Below, in pieces: positions 6,656-13,787 of a stretch of 14,275 bases of DNA. The translations under genes were made by a program, and so were the position numbers. The notes under the pieces were generated by a model. The model searched no databases. It was not told the origin of the DNA and saw nothing but the letters and a program-made list of their open reading frames with translations. The stretch is taken from positions 1 through 14,275 of the forward strand of contig CAXMMT010000028.1 in the NCBI GenBank assembly GCA_964194555.1. Direction: 5' to 3'. Within the stretch, counting starts at the first letter, position 1. Each line of letters begins with the position of its first letter. Origin of the DNA: SZUA-217 sp964194555 (GTDB taxonomy: Bacteria; Actinomycetota; Acidimicrobiia; Spongiisociales; ZC4RG35).

Positions 6656-6706
6656 AGAGTAGCCAAGAGCGATGGTTCACCCTGGTCACCTGGTGACAAC
6701 TACATT
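6656..6706. promoter_or_regulatory. Divergent rpiB-murA promoter region
   Basis: On the plus strand TACATT (6701-6706) ends 7 nt before the murA ATG 6714, fitting leaderless transcription. On the minus strand TACTCT (6661 down to 6656) ends 10 nt before the rpiB ATG 6645. The -35 boxes are not convincing. Both calls rest on pattern and spacing. Confidence 0.4.
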
Positions 6707-6713
6707 CGGCTCA

Positions 6714-7964
6714 ATGTCGACAATCGTTGTTGAGGGCGGCCGACCTCTCTCGGGCACCGTAGGGATTCTTGGTGCGAAGAACGCCGTGCTCAAAGAGATG
6801 GTCTCGGCGCTGCTCGCCCCTGGCCGGCACCGGCTCACCAATGTTCCATCCATCGTGGATGTCGAGTTGATGTGTCAGGTCCTCGAGTACACCGGCTGCA
6901 AGGTCGATCAGGGGGAAGGTGAGCTCTGGGTGGTTGTTCCTGAGGAGCTCAGACCCGAAGCCCCGATAGACCTGGTGCGTCAGATGCGAGCCTCCATTGT
7001 CGTTCTTGGCCCGCTGCTGGCCCGATGTGGCTTCGCACGCGTCGCCCTCCCCGGAGGTGACGATCTCGGGTCACGTCCAATTGAGTGGCACATGAGCGGT
7101 CTCGATCAAATGGGGGTCTCGTTTGAACTGGTTCATGGTGAGTTGGTTGGCTCGATCGACGGCAAGCTGAAGGGCACGGAGATAGAACTGCCGTTCCCAT
7201 CGGTGGGCGCCACGGAGAATCTTCTGTTCGCGGGGGTGCTTGCCGAAGGCGAAACAGTGATTGTGAATGCTGCGAGGGAGCCCGAGATCGAGGATCTGAT
7301 CCGCCAGTTGACCGAGATGGGAGCCGATATCTCAGGAGGGGGAACGTCTCTAGTGACGATTCGAGGCGTCGAAGCACTTCATCCAGTTGAACATCAGGTC
7401 ATCCCGGATCGACTCGAGGCGGGCACTTTCGCTGTCGCCGCTGCTATCACAAGCGGCGATGTGACCATCACCGGGTGTTATCCAGATCATCTCAGGATGG
7501 AGCTTCGCAAGCTCGAGGACGCGGGTTGCGACGTCGAGCGGGGCGATGGCTGGATTCGGGTGAAGGGCCCGGAACGTCCGACACCGGTTGACTTCTCGAC
7601 CCTCCCCTTCCCCGGTTTCCACACGGACATGCATCCGCAGATGGTGGCTCTTCTCTCTCTCGCATCGGGCACGTCGGTTGTTACCGAGAACCTCTACGAC
7701 GCCCGATTTCGATACGTCGGCGAGATGGCGCGTATGGGCGCCGACATCTCGATCGAGGCCCAACACGCCATCGTCCGCGGTGTCGACCGGCTTTCCGGCT
7801 GTCCGGTGCTGTCGCCCGATATCAGGGCCGGGGCGGCCCTCGTACTTGCCGCGTTGAGAGCAGACGGCGTCACCGAAGTAGGTGGTGCCGACCACATCGA
7901 TCGCGGCTACCAGGACTTTGCCGGGCGTCTCGCCGCCCTTGGTGCTTCTGTCGAGAGAACCTGA
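6714..7964 (+). CDS. murA: UDP-N-acetylglucosamine 1-carboxyvinyltransferase
   Basis: A 416-residue MurA (EPSP synthase fold). It transfers enolpyruvate from PEP to UDP-GlcNAc, the first committed step of peptidoglycan synthesis in the cytoplasm. Key residues are Lys22 in GAKNAVLK, Arg121 in the active loop, and Asp305 in GFHTDMHPQM, the general base; DRGYQ (396-400) is near the C-terminus. The active-site loop reads LPGGDDLGSRP, so Asp116 takes the place of the catalytic Cys115 of E. coli, which fosfomycin alkylates. Mycobacterium MurA has the same change and is insensitive to the drug. The frame is open upstream to 6672, but ATG 6714 gives the family N-terminus (MSTIVVEGGRPLSG) and is preceded by a TACATT box at leaderless spacing. 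Confidence 0.95.
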   Translation: MSTIVVEGGRPLSGTVGILGAKNAVLKEMVSALLAPGRHRLTNVPSIVDVELMCQVLEYTGCKVDQGEGELWVVVPEELRPEAPIDLVRQMRASIVVLGPLLARCGFARVALPGGDDLGSRPIEWHMSGLDQMGVSFELVHGELVGSIDGKLKGTEIELPFPSVGATENLLFAGVLAEGETVIVNAAREPEIEDLIRQLTEMGADISGGGTSLVTIRGVEALHPVEHQVIPDRLEAGTFAVAAAITSGDVTITGCYPDHLRMELRKLEDAGCDVERGDGWIRVKGPERPTPVDFSTLPFPGFHTDMHPQMVALLSLASGTSVVTENLYDARFRYVGEMARMGADISIEAQHAIVRGVDRLSGCPVLSPDIRAGAALVLAALRADGVTEVGGADHIDRGYQDFAGRLAALGASVERT

Positions 7965-8017
7965 TCTACCATTAGACTCAGGAACAATATCTTGAAGGTA
8001 TCGGTTCCCAGGCACAT

Positions 8018-8356
8018 ATGACAGAAGCGACTCCAGTATCAATTGCTCCGTCGACGGTGGTCGATAGCCCCATCGACGAAGGCAAACTCGAAGAGGCTCT
8101 CAACTACATCCGCCCCGCCGTTCAGGCCGATGGTGGCGACATCGTCTTGCTCGGGGCCGACGATGGGAAGGTGAGTCTCCAGATGGTTGGCGCCTGTGGT
8201 GGTTGCCCGTTGTCGATGATGACATTGAAGGCCGGAATCGAACGCATCCTGATGGATCGCGTTCCCGGAGTTCGCGAGGTCGTTGCCTCCGCCGATGCCC
8301 CGTCGACGCTCGATGAGGTGGGCGAAGGGCTCGGCATAACCCTTCCTTCGTTGTAA
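8018..8356 (+). CDS. NifU C-terminal domain (Nfu-type) Fe-S scaffold or carrier
   Basis: A 112-residue protein consisting mainly of one NifU-like domain (about 22-92). It reads EALNYIRPAVQADGGDIVLL, then GACGGCPLS with Cys60 and Cys63, the CxxC pair that holds a [4Fe-4S] cluster between two subunits. Proteins of this type receive clusters and pass them to client enzymes. The first 20 residues are a variable tail and the last 20 a short extension. It starts at ATG 8018, 53 bp after murA, and is followed by meaB after 27 bp on the same strand, so the two may share a transcript. It lacks the A-type domain present in E. coli NfuA. Confidence 0.9.
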   Translation: MTEATPVSIAPSTVVDSPIDEGKLEEALNYIRPAVQADGGDIVLLGADDGKVSLQMVGACGGCPLSMMTLKAGIERILMDRVPGVREVVASADAPSTLDEVGEGLGITLPSL

Positions 8357-8383
8357 TTGTTGTACTCGTAGGCTCTTCGCCGA

Positions 8384-9085
8384 ATGGAATCATCCCTCGT
8401 TGAGGCCGTTCGCTCGGGCGATCGCAAGGCCCTCGCCCGTGCCATTACACTCTTAGAAAACGGCCAGCCGCTGGGTGAGGTCGGTGACCGCCGCACCGCA
8501 ATCGTCGGGATCACCGGTCCTCCCGGGGCGGGGAAGTCGACGCTGATCGCGGTCCTGATCGGGAAGATCCGGGACAAGGGGGAGACTGTCGCAGTGCTTG
8601 CAGTCGACCCATCGAGTCCCCTAACGGGCGGCGCGATTCTGGGTGACCGCATACGGATGCAGGCCCATGTAGATGATGACGGCGTGTTCGTGCGGTCGAT
8701 GGCAACCAGGGGCCATCTAGGGGGACTCGCCGAGGCGTCCTCCGACGCGATCCGACTCATGAGTGCGGCCGGCTTCGACCGACTCATTGTGGAGACGGTC
8801 GGAGTTGGGCAGTCCGAGGTAGAGATCATGGATCTTGCTGACGGAGTGGTCCTGGTCGTCGGCCCCTCCTGGGGTGATCAGATTCAGGCAGACAAGGCCG
8901 GAATCGTGGAGATAGCGGACCTATTCGTGGTCAACAAGGGTGACCGTTCGGGAGCGTTGGATGTGAAGAGAGCACTGAGAGAGGTGGCGGATGCCAGAGG
9001 AGCGAAGGTCCTGGTGACGACTGCAATCTCCGGTGATGGGGTCGACGAGCTTCTTGCAGCCATCGAGAAGCTAGTCGGCGTTTAG
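8384..9085 (+). CDS. Short MeaB/ArgK-type G3E GTPase
   Basis: A 233-residue P-loop GTPase. It has Walker A GPPGAGKS (45-52), a DPSSP segment (75-79), RMATRGHLGG-like RSMATRGHLGG (104-114), ETVGVGQSE (137-145) and NKGD (184-187) for guanine recognition. MeaB proteins protect adenosylcobalamin-dependent methylmalonyl-CoA mutase and gate cofactor loading. Usual MeaB proteins are about 320-330 residues; here the segment after NKGD is compact and the C-terminal helical dimerisation arm is absent, although the stop looks natural. It could be a shortened MeaB or a relative serving another enzyme. No mutase gene is in the window, only the B12-domain remnant at 4121-4261. Its last 15 bp overlap the end of ppdK on the other strand. 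Confidence 0.85.
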   Translation: MESSLVEAVRSGDRKALARAITLLENGQPLGEVGDRRTAIVGITGPPGAGKSTLIAVLIGKIRDKGETVAVLAVDPSSPLTGGAILGDRIRMQAHVDDDGVFVRSMATRGHLGGLAEASSDAIRLMSAAGFDRLIVETVGVGQSEVEIMDLADGVVLVVGPSWGDQIQADKAGIVEIADLFVVNKGDRSGALDVKRALREVADARGAKVLVTTAISGDGVDELLAAIEKLVGV

Positions 9086-11686
9086 AACCGCCTGCGCCGC
9101 TGCCAGCCGCGCTCCCTCCACACGTGGTGGACTGCACGACACGTAGTCGAGTCCGAGCCCGTGGACGAAGGCGATCGAATCCGGATCGCCACCATGTTCT
9201 CCACACAAACCAAGCGTGAGATCGGGATTGGCGGCTTTGCCCTCGGTGCAAGCGATGCGCATCAATCGCCCCACGCCTTCCTGGTCCAGAGTCTGGAATG
9301 GGTCCGAGGGAAAGATCCGCTGGTCGATGTAGTCCTTCAGGAACAGCCCTTCGGCGTCGTCCCGGCTCAAGCCGTATGTCATCTGGGTGAGGTCGTTGGT
9401 ACCGAACGAGAAAAAGGCCGCAATCTCGGCTATCTCTCCGGCAGTCAGCGCGGCACGGGGAAGCTCGATCATTGTTCCGATTGGAATGTTGTATTCCCGA
9501 CCGGTCTGCTCACTGGCGGAGGCAATTTCTTCTTCTACAACCTCTTTCATTCTTCGCAGCTCTTCAACCGTGGAGACAAGGGGGATCATGATCTCGAGGA
9601 CAGGATCGCCGGCCGCGTCGAGTCGTCGCGTCACAGCTTCGACTGCCGCCCGGGCCTGCATTCGATAGAGCTCGTTGAACATCAAACCCAGCCGAACGCC
9701 CCTGAGGCCGAGCATCGGGTTCTCCTCTTCCCACCGCGCTACCTGCGCTGACATCGCCATAAGATCGGCGATGGGTCGCCCGGCACGCACTCTTCGTAGT
9801 GCTTCTTCTTCGAGCTCGAGCCGCGAGGGAAGAAACTCGTGGAGCGGCGGATCGAGCAGACGAATCACGACGGGCAGGCCGTCCATCGCTTCGAGGATTC
9901 CTTCGAAGTCACCAATCTGGAGACGTTCGAGCTCTTCGAGGGCTTCGGCTCGATCTTCCTCGGAAAGGATGATCTTCTGGACGACCTCGATGCGCTCACC
10001 CATGAACATGTGCTCGGTGCGAGCGAGACCGATGCCGCTTGCTCCACGCTTGCGGGCCTCGGCCGCGTCATCGGGAGTGTCTGCATTGGCTCTGACGCCC
10101 ATCGTGCGGATCTGGTCTGCCCACTCGAGGAGCAGGCTCAGATCGGGAAGTTTCTCCGGAGCAATCAGTTCGACCCGGTCGGTGTAGACGGCCCCTGTTG
10201 TCCCGTCGATCGTGATGAAATCGCCGCCGGAGATATCTATCTCGCCTACCTGCGCCAGTCCGGCCGCAACGTCGACAATGAGGTTGGCGGCCCCTGTGAC
10301 GGCGGGCTTGCCCATACCCCGCGCCACCACGGCGGCATGTGAGGTCTTGCCTCCGTGACTTGTCAGGATCCCGGCGGCCGCGGCCATTCCGTGGATGTCG
10401 TCGGGGGCCGTTGACGGACGTACGAGGATCGAGTCTTTTCCGGCTTTGGCCATCTCAACTGCGGCATCGGCGTCAAACACGACGACTCCCGTTGCTGCTC
10501 CCGGGGAGGCGGCGACGCCTGTGAGGATTGGCTGCACGTCGGAATCTGGGTCGAGACGCGGCCGATGAAGTTGTTCCAAAGAAGAAGGTTCAACGCGGGT
10601 GACGGCGGTCGCTCTGTCGATCAGGCCTTCGTTGGCCATTGTCACCGCAAGACGCACCGCGGCTTCGGCTGTTCGCTTTCCGGACCGGACCTGAAGGATG
10701 TGGAGAACACCCCTCTCGACGGTGAACTCGATGTCAAGCATGTCTTTGTAGTGCTTTTCCAGTCCGCTCATGGTGTCCAGAAGTTGACGGTGGGACTCGG
10801 GGTGGAGGCCGGACATCTCGTCGAGAGTCATTGTGTTTCGTATCCCCGCAACGACATCCTCGCCTTGGGCGCGCGGCAAATAGTCACCGTAGGTGACACG
10901 GGCCCCGGTCGCAGGATCTCGTGTGAAACAGACCCCGGTTCCGGACTCGTCGTCGAGGTCACCGAAGACCATCATCTGAACGTTGGCGGCAGTTCCCAAC
11001 GAGTCGGGAATCCGGTTGATGCGCCGGTATTCGATTGCGCGCCTATTGGTCCACGAAGCGAAGATGGCGGCGATGGAGCCTTGAAGTTGTTCTCGAGGAT
11101 CGGCGGGAAGCTCGCTTGGACGCTCCTCCTCGACGATCGCCTGAAACATTCGAGTCACCTGTTCCAGATCCTCGGTGTTGAGCTCCGAGTCATCTTCCAC
11201 CCCTCGTTTCACTCGGAATGTCGACAGGATGTCCTGGAACGGTTGGTCATCGAGGTCAAACACCACGGTGGCATACATCTGGACGAATCGCCGGTAGGCG
11301 TCCCAGGCAAAGTGTGGACTCCCCGACCAATCGACGAGTGGTCCGACCACGTCGTCGTTGATCCCGAGGTTGAGAACTGTGTCCATCATCCCCGGCATGG
11401 AGAACTTGGCACCGGATCGCACCGAGAGAAGAATCGGATTCGGCCCTGCGCCGAATACTCTGCCTGTTGCCTTCTCGAGCCTCGATATCGCAGCGTCAAC
11501 ATCGGTCCAGAGTTCGGCCGGGATCTGGCCGGTGGACATCGTCTCCCGGCATACTTCGGTGGTGATCGTGAATCCCGGTGGAACCGGCAAACCGAGCTGG
11601 GTCATCTCCGCGAGCCCAGCGCCCTTCCCGCCCAGGAGATCGCGATCAGACCCGTCTGCATCTGAGAAGTCGTAGAGGTATGGCAA
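9071..11686 (-). CDS. ppdK: Pyruvate, phosphate dikinase
   Basis: An 871-residue enzyme interconverting pyruvate + ATP + Pi with PEP + AMP + PPi in the cytoplasm. Domains run in the normal order: an ATP-grasp N-terminal part (LLGGKGAGLAEM 18-28, SVRSGAKFSMPGMMDTVL 88-105), the phosphohistidine swivel domain (GGKTSHAAVVARGMGKP, with His450 carrying the phosphate and Thr448 where the regulatory kinase PDRP acts in other systems), and the C-terminal PEP/pyruvate barrel (GIGLARTEHMF 551-561, FGTNDLTQMTYGLSRDD 761-777, LCGEHGG with catalytic Cys828). Length is typical. The start is TTG 11686, giving MPYLYDFSD, which fits the family; the first internal ATG would cut off the glycine-rich start. TATGAT lies 8 nt upstream. 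It may supply PEP from pyruvate, including for MurA. No PDRP gene is nearby. Confidence 0.96.
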   Translation of the reverse strand: MPYLYDFSDADGSDRDLLGGKGAGLAEMTQLGLPVPPGFTITTEVCRETMSTGQIPAELWTDVDAAISRLEKATGRVFGAGPNPILLSVRSGAKFSMPGMMDTVLNLGINDDVVGPLVDWSGSPHFAWDAYRRFVQMYATVVFDLDDQPFQDILSTFRVKRGVEDDSELNTEDLEQVTRMFQAIVEEERPSELPADPREQLQGSIAAIFASWTNRRAIEYRRINRIPDSLGTAANVQMMVFGDLDDESGTGVCFTRDPATGARVTYGDYLPRAQGEDVVAGIRNTMTLDEMSGLHPESHRQLLDTMSGLEKHYKDMLDIEFTVERGVLHILQVRSGKRTAEAAVRLAVTMANEGLIDRATAVTRVEPSSLEQLHRPRLDPDSDVQPILTGVAASPGAATGVVVFDADAAVEMAKAGKDSILVRPSTAPDDIHGMAAAAGILTSHGGKTSHAAVVARGMGKPAVTGAANLIVDVAAGLAQVGEIDISGGDFITIDGTTGAVYTDRVELIAPEKLPDLSLLLEWADQIRTMGVRANADTPDDAAEARKRGASGIGLARTEHMFMGERIEVVQKIILSEEDRAEALEELERLQIGDFEGILEAMDGLPVVIRLLDPPLHEFLPSRLELEEEALRRVRAGRPIADLMAMSAQVARWEEENPMLGLRGVRLGLMFNELYRMQARAAVEAVTRRLDAAGDPVLEIMIPLVSTVEELRRMKEVVEEEIASASEQTGREYNIPIGTMIELPRAALTAGEIAEIAAFFSFGTNDLTQMTYGLSRDDAEGLFLKDYIDQRIFPSDPFQTLDQEGVGRLMRIACTEGKAANPDLTLGLCGEHGGDPDSIAFVHGLGLDYVSCSPPRVEGARLAAAQAVLNAD

Positions 11687-11694
11687 GACAGCAG

Positions 11695-11722
11695 ATCATA
11701 TGCCCTGGCGGATCGGTATAAC
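11695..11722. promoter_or_regulatory. Divergent ppdK-hydrolase promoter region
   Basis: The 47 bp between the two start codons contain TATGAT on the minus strand (11700 down to 11695), 8 nt before the ppdK TTG. On the plus strand TATAAC (11717-11722) lies 11 nt before the hydrolase ATG. The two promoters would face away from each other and almost abut, leaving no room for long leaders. The -35 region of each would lie in the other's gene start. Confidence 0.45.
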
Positions 11723-11733
11723 CTCGCCGGCTG

Positions 11734-12474
11734 ATGACGGTCTATTTCGCCCATGCCACGAGTTTCTGTGGAGCCGTTTGGAGACCGGTCATATCTGGAC
11801 TCGATGGCGTCGAGTGCATCGCATGGGATTTTGCCGGACACGGCTCAGGGCCGACGCTGGATCTGCCGGTCGATTGGCGAGTATTTGGTGAGCAGGTGCT
11901 CGATGAGACCGTTCCCGGTGGCATCGGAGTGGGTCACTCGGTAGGTGCGACGGCATTGATGATGGCCCAGCTTGCTGATCCCGATCGATTTCGGTTTCTG
12001 ATCTTGATCGAGCCATCTGTCTTCCCAGGCCCACACGGCCGAGAGGAGAACACCTTGAGTGGGTTCACCTTGAAGCGAAAGAGGACGTTTCACTCGCGTC
12101 AAGCCGCCAAGGACAACTTTGCATCCCGGGAAACGTTCTCAGATTGGGTGCCGTCCGCCCTGGAGGCGTACGTTGAGTGCGGGCTGGTCGGTGAGGGTCC
12201 GGTTGAGCTTGCATGCGACCCCGAGATCGAAGCCGACATCTACCGGGCCACCAACGCCCACGACACGTGGGAGCGACTCGGTGAGATCGATATCCCGGTG
12301 CTGATTCTCACCGGCGAGACCTCCGATCCCATTCCACCGGGATTTGCACGCGAGCAGACGGCCCAGTTTCGACGTGCCGGGCTGGAGATCGTCCCGGGGG
12401 CCGGGCATTTTCTACCGATGGAGAAGCCGGATCTCGTTGCCGACCGAATCCGCCGGTTGGTCGCTGCGTTCTGA
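11734..12474 (+). CDS. Alpha/beta hydrolase
   Basis: A 246-residue single-domain alpha/beta hydrolase. It begins MTVYFAHATSFCG, the strand and oxyanion-hole region, followed by WDFAGHGSG (31-39). The nucleophile elbow is GVGHSVGA with Ser69. The likely acid is Asp198 in TGETSDPI and the base His225 in PGAGHFLPMEKPD, so the catalytic triad looks complete. There is no signal peptide, so it should be cytosolic. The C-terminal GAGHFLPMEKP motif is common in esterases, lactonases and C-C bond hydrolases, so the substrate cannot be told. It diverges from ppdK, and a strong hairpin follows its stop. ATG 11734 is chosen because the core starts at once. Confidence 0.88.
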   Translation: MTVYFAHATSFCGAVWRPVISGLDGVECIAWDFAGHGSGPTLDLPVDWRVFGEQVLDETVPGGIGVGHSVGATALMMAQLADPDRFRFLILIEPSVFPGPHGREENTLSGFTLKRKRTFHSRQAAKDNFASRETFSDWVPSALEAYVECGLVGEGPVELACDPEIEADIYRATNAHDTWERLGEIDIPVLILTGETSDPIPPGFAREQTAQFRRAGLEIVPGAGHFLPMEKPDLVADRIRRLVAAF

Positions 12475-12492
12475 GATCGATGGTTCGGAGGC

Positions 12493-12529
12493 GGGGGCGA
12501 CCCGCCCCGAGGCGGGGCGGGTCGGCCCC
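12493..12529. terminator. GC-rich hairpin between convergent genes
   Basis: Arms 12493-12508 and 12514-12529 pair over 16 bp with one mismatch around a 5-nt loop; both are almost all G and C. It starts 19 bp after the hydrolase stop and touches the stop codon of the minus-strand HNH gene. There is no T-run on either side, so if it is a terminator it is of the hairpin-only type described in actinobacteria and could serve both strands. Confidence 0.6.
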
Positions 12530-13177
12530 TATGGAGGTCGGGTGTTGACGAGTTGTTTGAGTCGGGGGTGTAAGTCTGGTTTGGGCGACGGATAGATTGT
12601 CCGGTCGGGTTTGCGAAACTGGAACATTCCGTTGGGACCCGTGGTGATAGACCAGCCGTCTTCGTGGACGAACCGGTGGTGAAACCCACACAACAGGATC
12701 AGATTGTCCAGATCGGTGGTTCCTCCGTGGGACCAGTGGACAATGTGATGAACCTGAAGCCACTGTTTGTTGTCACATCCATGGAACCGACAGGTTCCAC
12801 CGTCACGGTGATGGACCAGTCTTCGTAGCCATCGAGGAACCCTCCGACTGTTGCTCCTCACCCCGATGATTTGGGAGCCGTCGGTGATCACCGTTTCCAC
12901 AACACAGTCACAGGAAAGTCGTCTTGCTGTCTCGTTGGAGCACCGGAACCGAGTTCGGGTGACACCAGAGTCAGTAGTGGTCAACGCATCCAAATCAGCA
13001 TGAACGGTGATCTGAGGAGGAGTGGTGGTGGTCATCCAGGTCTGGGCGACATCGGCAGCCCGAATCAAAGAACACAACTCGGCCGCAGAGGCAGCGTGCA
13101 GTCCGCCGAACTGATCGAAACCTTGGTCGATGCGAGCGTACCCGCTCGTTATCTGCTGTCGCTTGAAACCAATCCAT
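12529..13177 (-). pseudogene. Damaged 13E12/DUF222-type HNH endonuclease gene
   Basis: The intact part (open from TTG 13077, 182 residues) carries a full HNH domain. It has zinc cysteines Cys96 and Cys101 (CRFHGC), the QVHHIVHW core with His110-His111, Asn125 in DLDNLILLC, Cys130, and FHHRFVH. Family members also have a long N-terminal DUF222 and total about 400-500 residues. Here ATG 13177 opens MDWFQATADNERV in one frame. Removing one base near 13138 continues it as ARIDQGFDQFGGLHAASAAE and then ELCSLIRAADVAQTWM, which looks like the N-terminal part of DUF222. That runs straight into TTTTPPQITVHADLDAL, the segment just before the HNH domain, so most of DUF222 seems deleted near 13033. A short HNH protein might still be made from TTG 13077 or ATG 13035. 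Frameshift and deletion are inferred without alignment. Confidence 0.7.
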
Positions 13178-13181
13178 ACCT

Positions 13182-13197
13182 ACGAACATACGTTCGA
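13182..13197 (-). promoter_or_regulatory. LexA/SOS box overlapping a -10 box
   Basis: On the minus strand this reads TCGAACGTATGTTCGT, matching the actinobacterial LexA consensus TCGAACNNNNGTTCGA at all but the last base. Inside it lies TATGTT (13190 down to 13185), a TANNNT -10 box whose end is 7 nt before ATG 13177. LexA bound here would cover the promoter. In Mycobacterium tuberculosis, genes of the 13E12 family are among the LexA targets, which supports the reading. Confidence 0.75.
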
Positions 13198-13271
13198 CCT
13201 GGGACAGATTCAAGAGGTTTGACCTCAAATCCCACAGAAATCTCAGAAACTTCAGCAATCTGCCCGATAGA

Positions 13272-13781
13272 TCAGGCCCTGGTCGCCGGCGACGAAACGG
13301 TGTCGTCCTGAATCAAGGAATCGAGAACCCCGGTCAGATCCGCCGTGGGCACCGGCTGGAGCTCGGTGAACACCATCTCCGTCCGGGACCCGCTCATGAC
13401 CAGCTTCCCGCTGATTGTCTCGGCTTTCTCAACGTTGAAGAGTGCGTTTATGTATACCCGCTCTGATGTCATCACCTCGGCGGGAGAACAGGCCATCTCG
13501 GTGATGGCGAACTCCGTGATGGAGAAAAGTCCCCCGGAGACTTGAAATGTGCCTCCGTAGCCATTGCACGCGGCGGTTCCGGTGATCTGGTCGCCTTCCA
13601 GGGTCATCGCGATTGGGTGGGAGGCGACCATGGGGATCGGCATGCCATCGAAGGTTCCTGTCTCGAGCTGCCAAGCCCCTTCGAGGCTGCTCGTCGAAGC
13701 AGTGCACGCTGTGATCACCAGCGCCACGAACGTGATGAGCGCGATTCTCCTCACTCCGCTTTGAAGTGTTGTGTCCCTCAT
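13272..13781 (-). CDS. META-domain lipoprotein (HslJ-like)
   Basis: A 169-residue protein with a lipoprotein signal: basic start, hydrophobic core IALITFVALVI (13-23) and lipobox ITAC with Cys26 as the lipidated residue. One META domain follows (about 33-140), with AWQLE, the TAACNGYGGTF segment (69-79) and TEMACSPAEVMTSERVYINAL (94-114). META/HslJ proteins sit on the outer face of the membrane; E. coli HslJ is linked to heat and novobiocin tolerance, but the molecular role is unclear. The start ATG 13781 lies 6 bp after the menA stop, and its GAGG ribosome site overlaps that stop, so the two form an operon with coupled translation. No functional link between the two products is known to me. 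Confidence 0.88.
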   Translation of the reverse strand: MRDTTLQSGVRRIALITFVALVITACTASTSSLEGAWQLETGTFDGMPIPMVASHPIAMTLEGDQITGTAACNGYGGTFQVSGGLFSITEFAITEMACSPAEVMTSERVYINALFNVEKAETISGKLVMSGSRTEMVFTELQPVPTADLTGVLDSLIQDDTVSSPATRA

Positions 13782-13787
13782 ACGGCC

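Noticed and set aside
6244..6696. A 150-codon plus-strand frame opposite rpiB
   Set aside because: It is antisense to a clear RpiB and shows no recognisable features.
6672..6713. Upstream start for MurA
   Set aside because: ATG 6714 gives the family N-terminus, and the upstream codons cover the presumed -10 box.
10565..11665. A 366-codon plus-strand open frame inside ppdK
   Set aside because: It is antisense to a complete, strongly recognisable PPDK. Its product has no motif, and long antisense frames are common in GC-rich genes.
12995..13258. An 87-codon minus-strand frame as a separate gene
   Set aside because: Only its segment from ATG 13177 to about 13139 looks native; after that it is the wrong frame of the HNH gene, and upstream of 13177 it overlaps the LexA box.
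13345..13764. Plus-strand frames opposite the META lipoprotein gene
   Set aside because: The minus strand has a lipobox and complete META motifs, so the plus frames are shadows.
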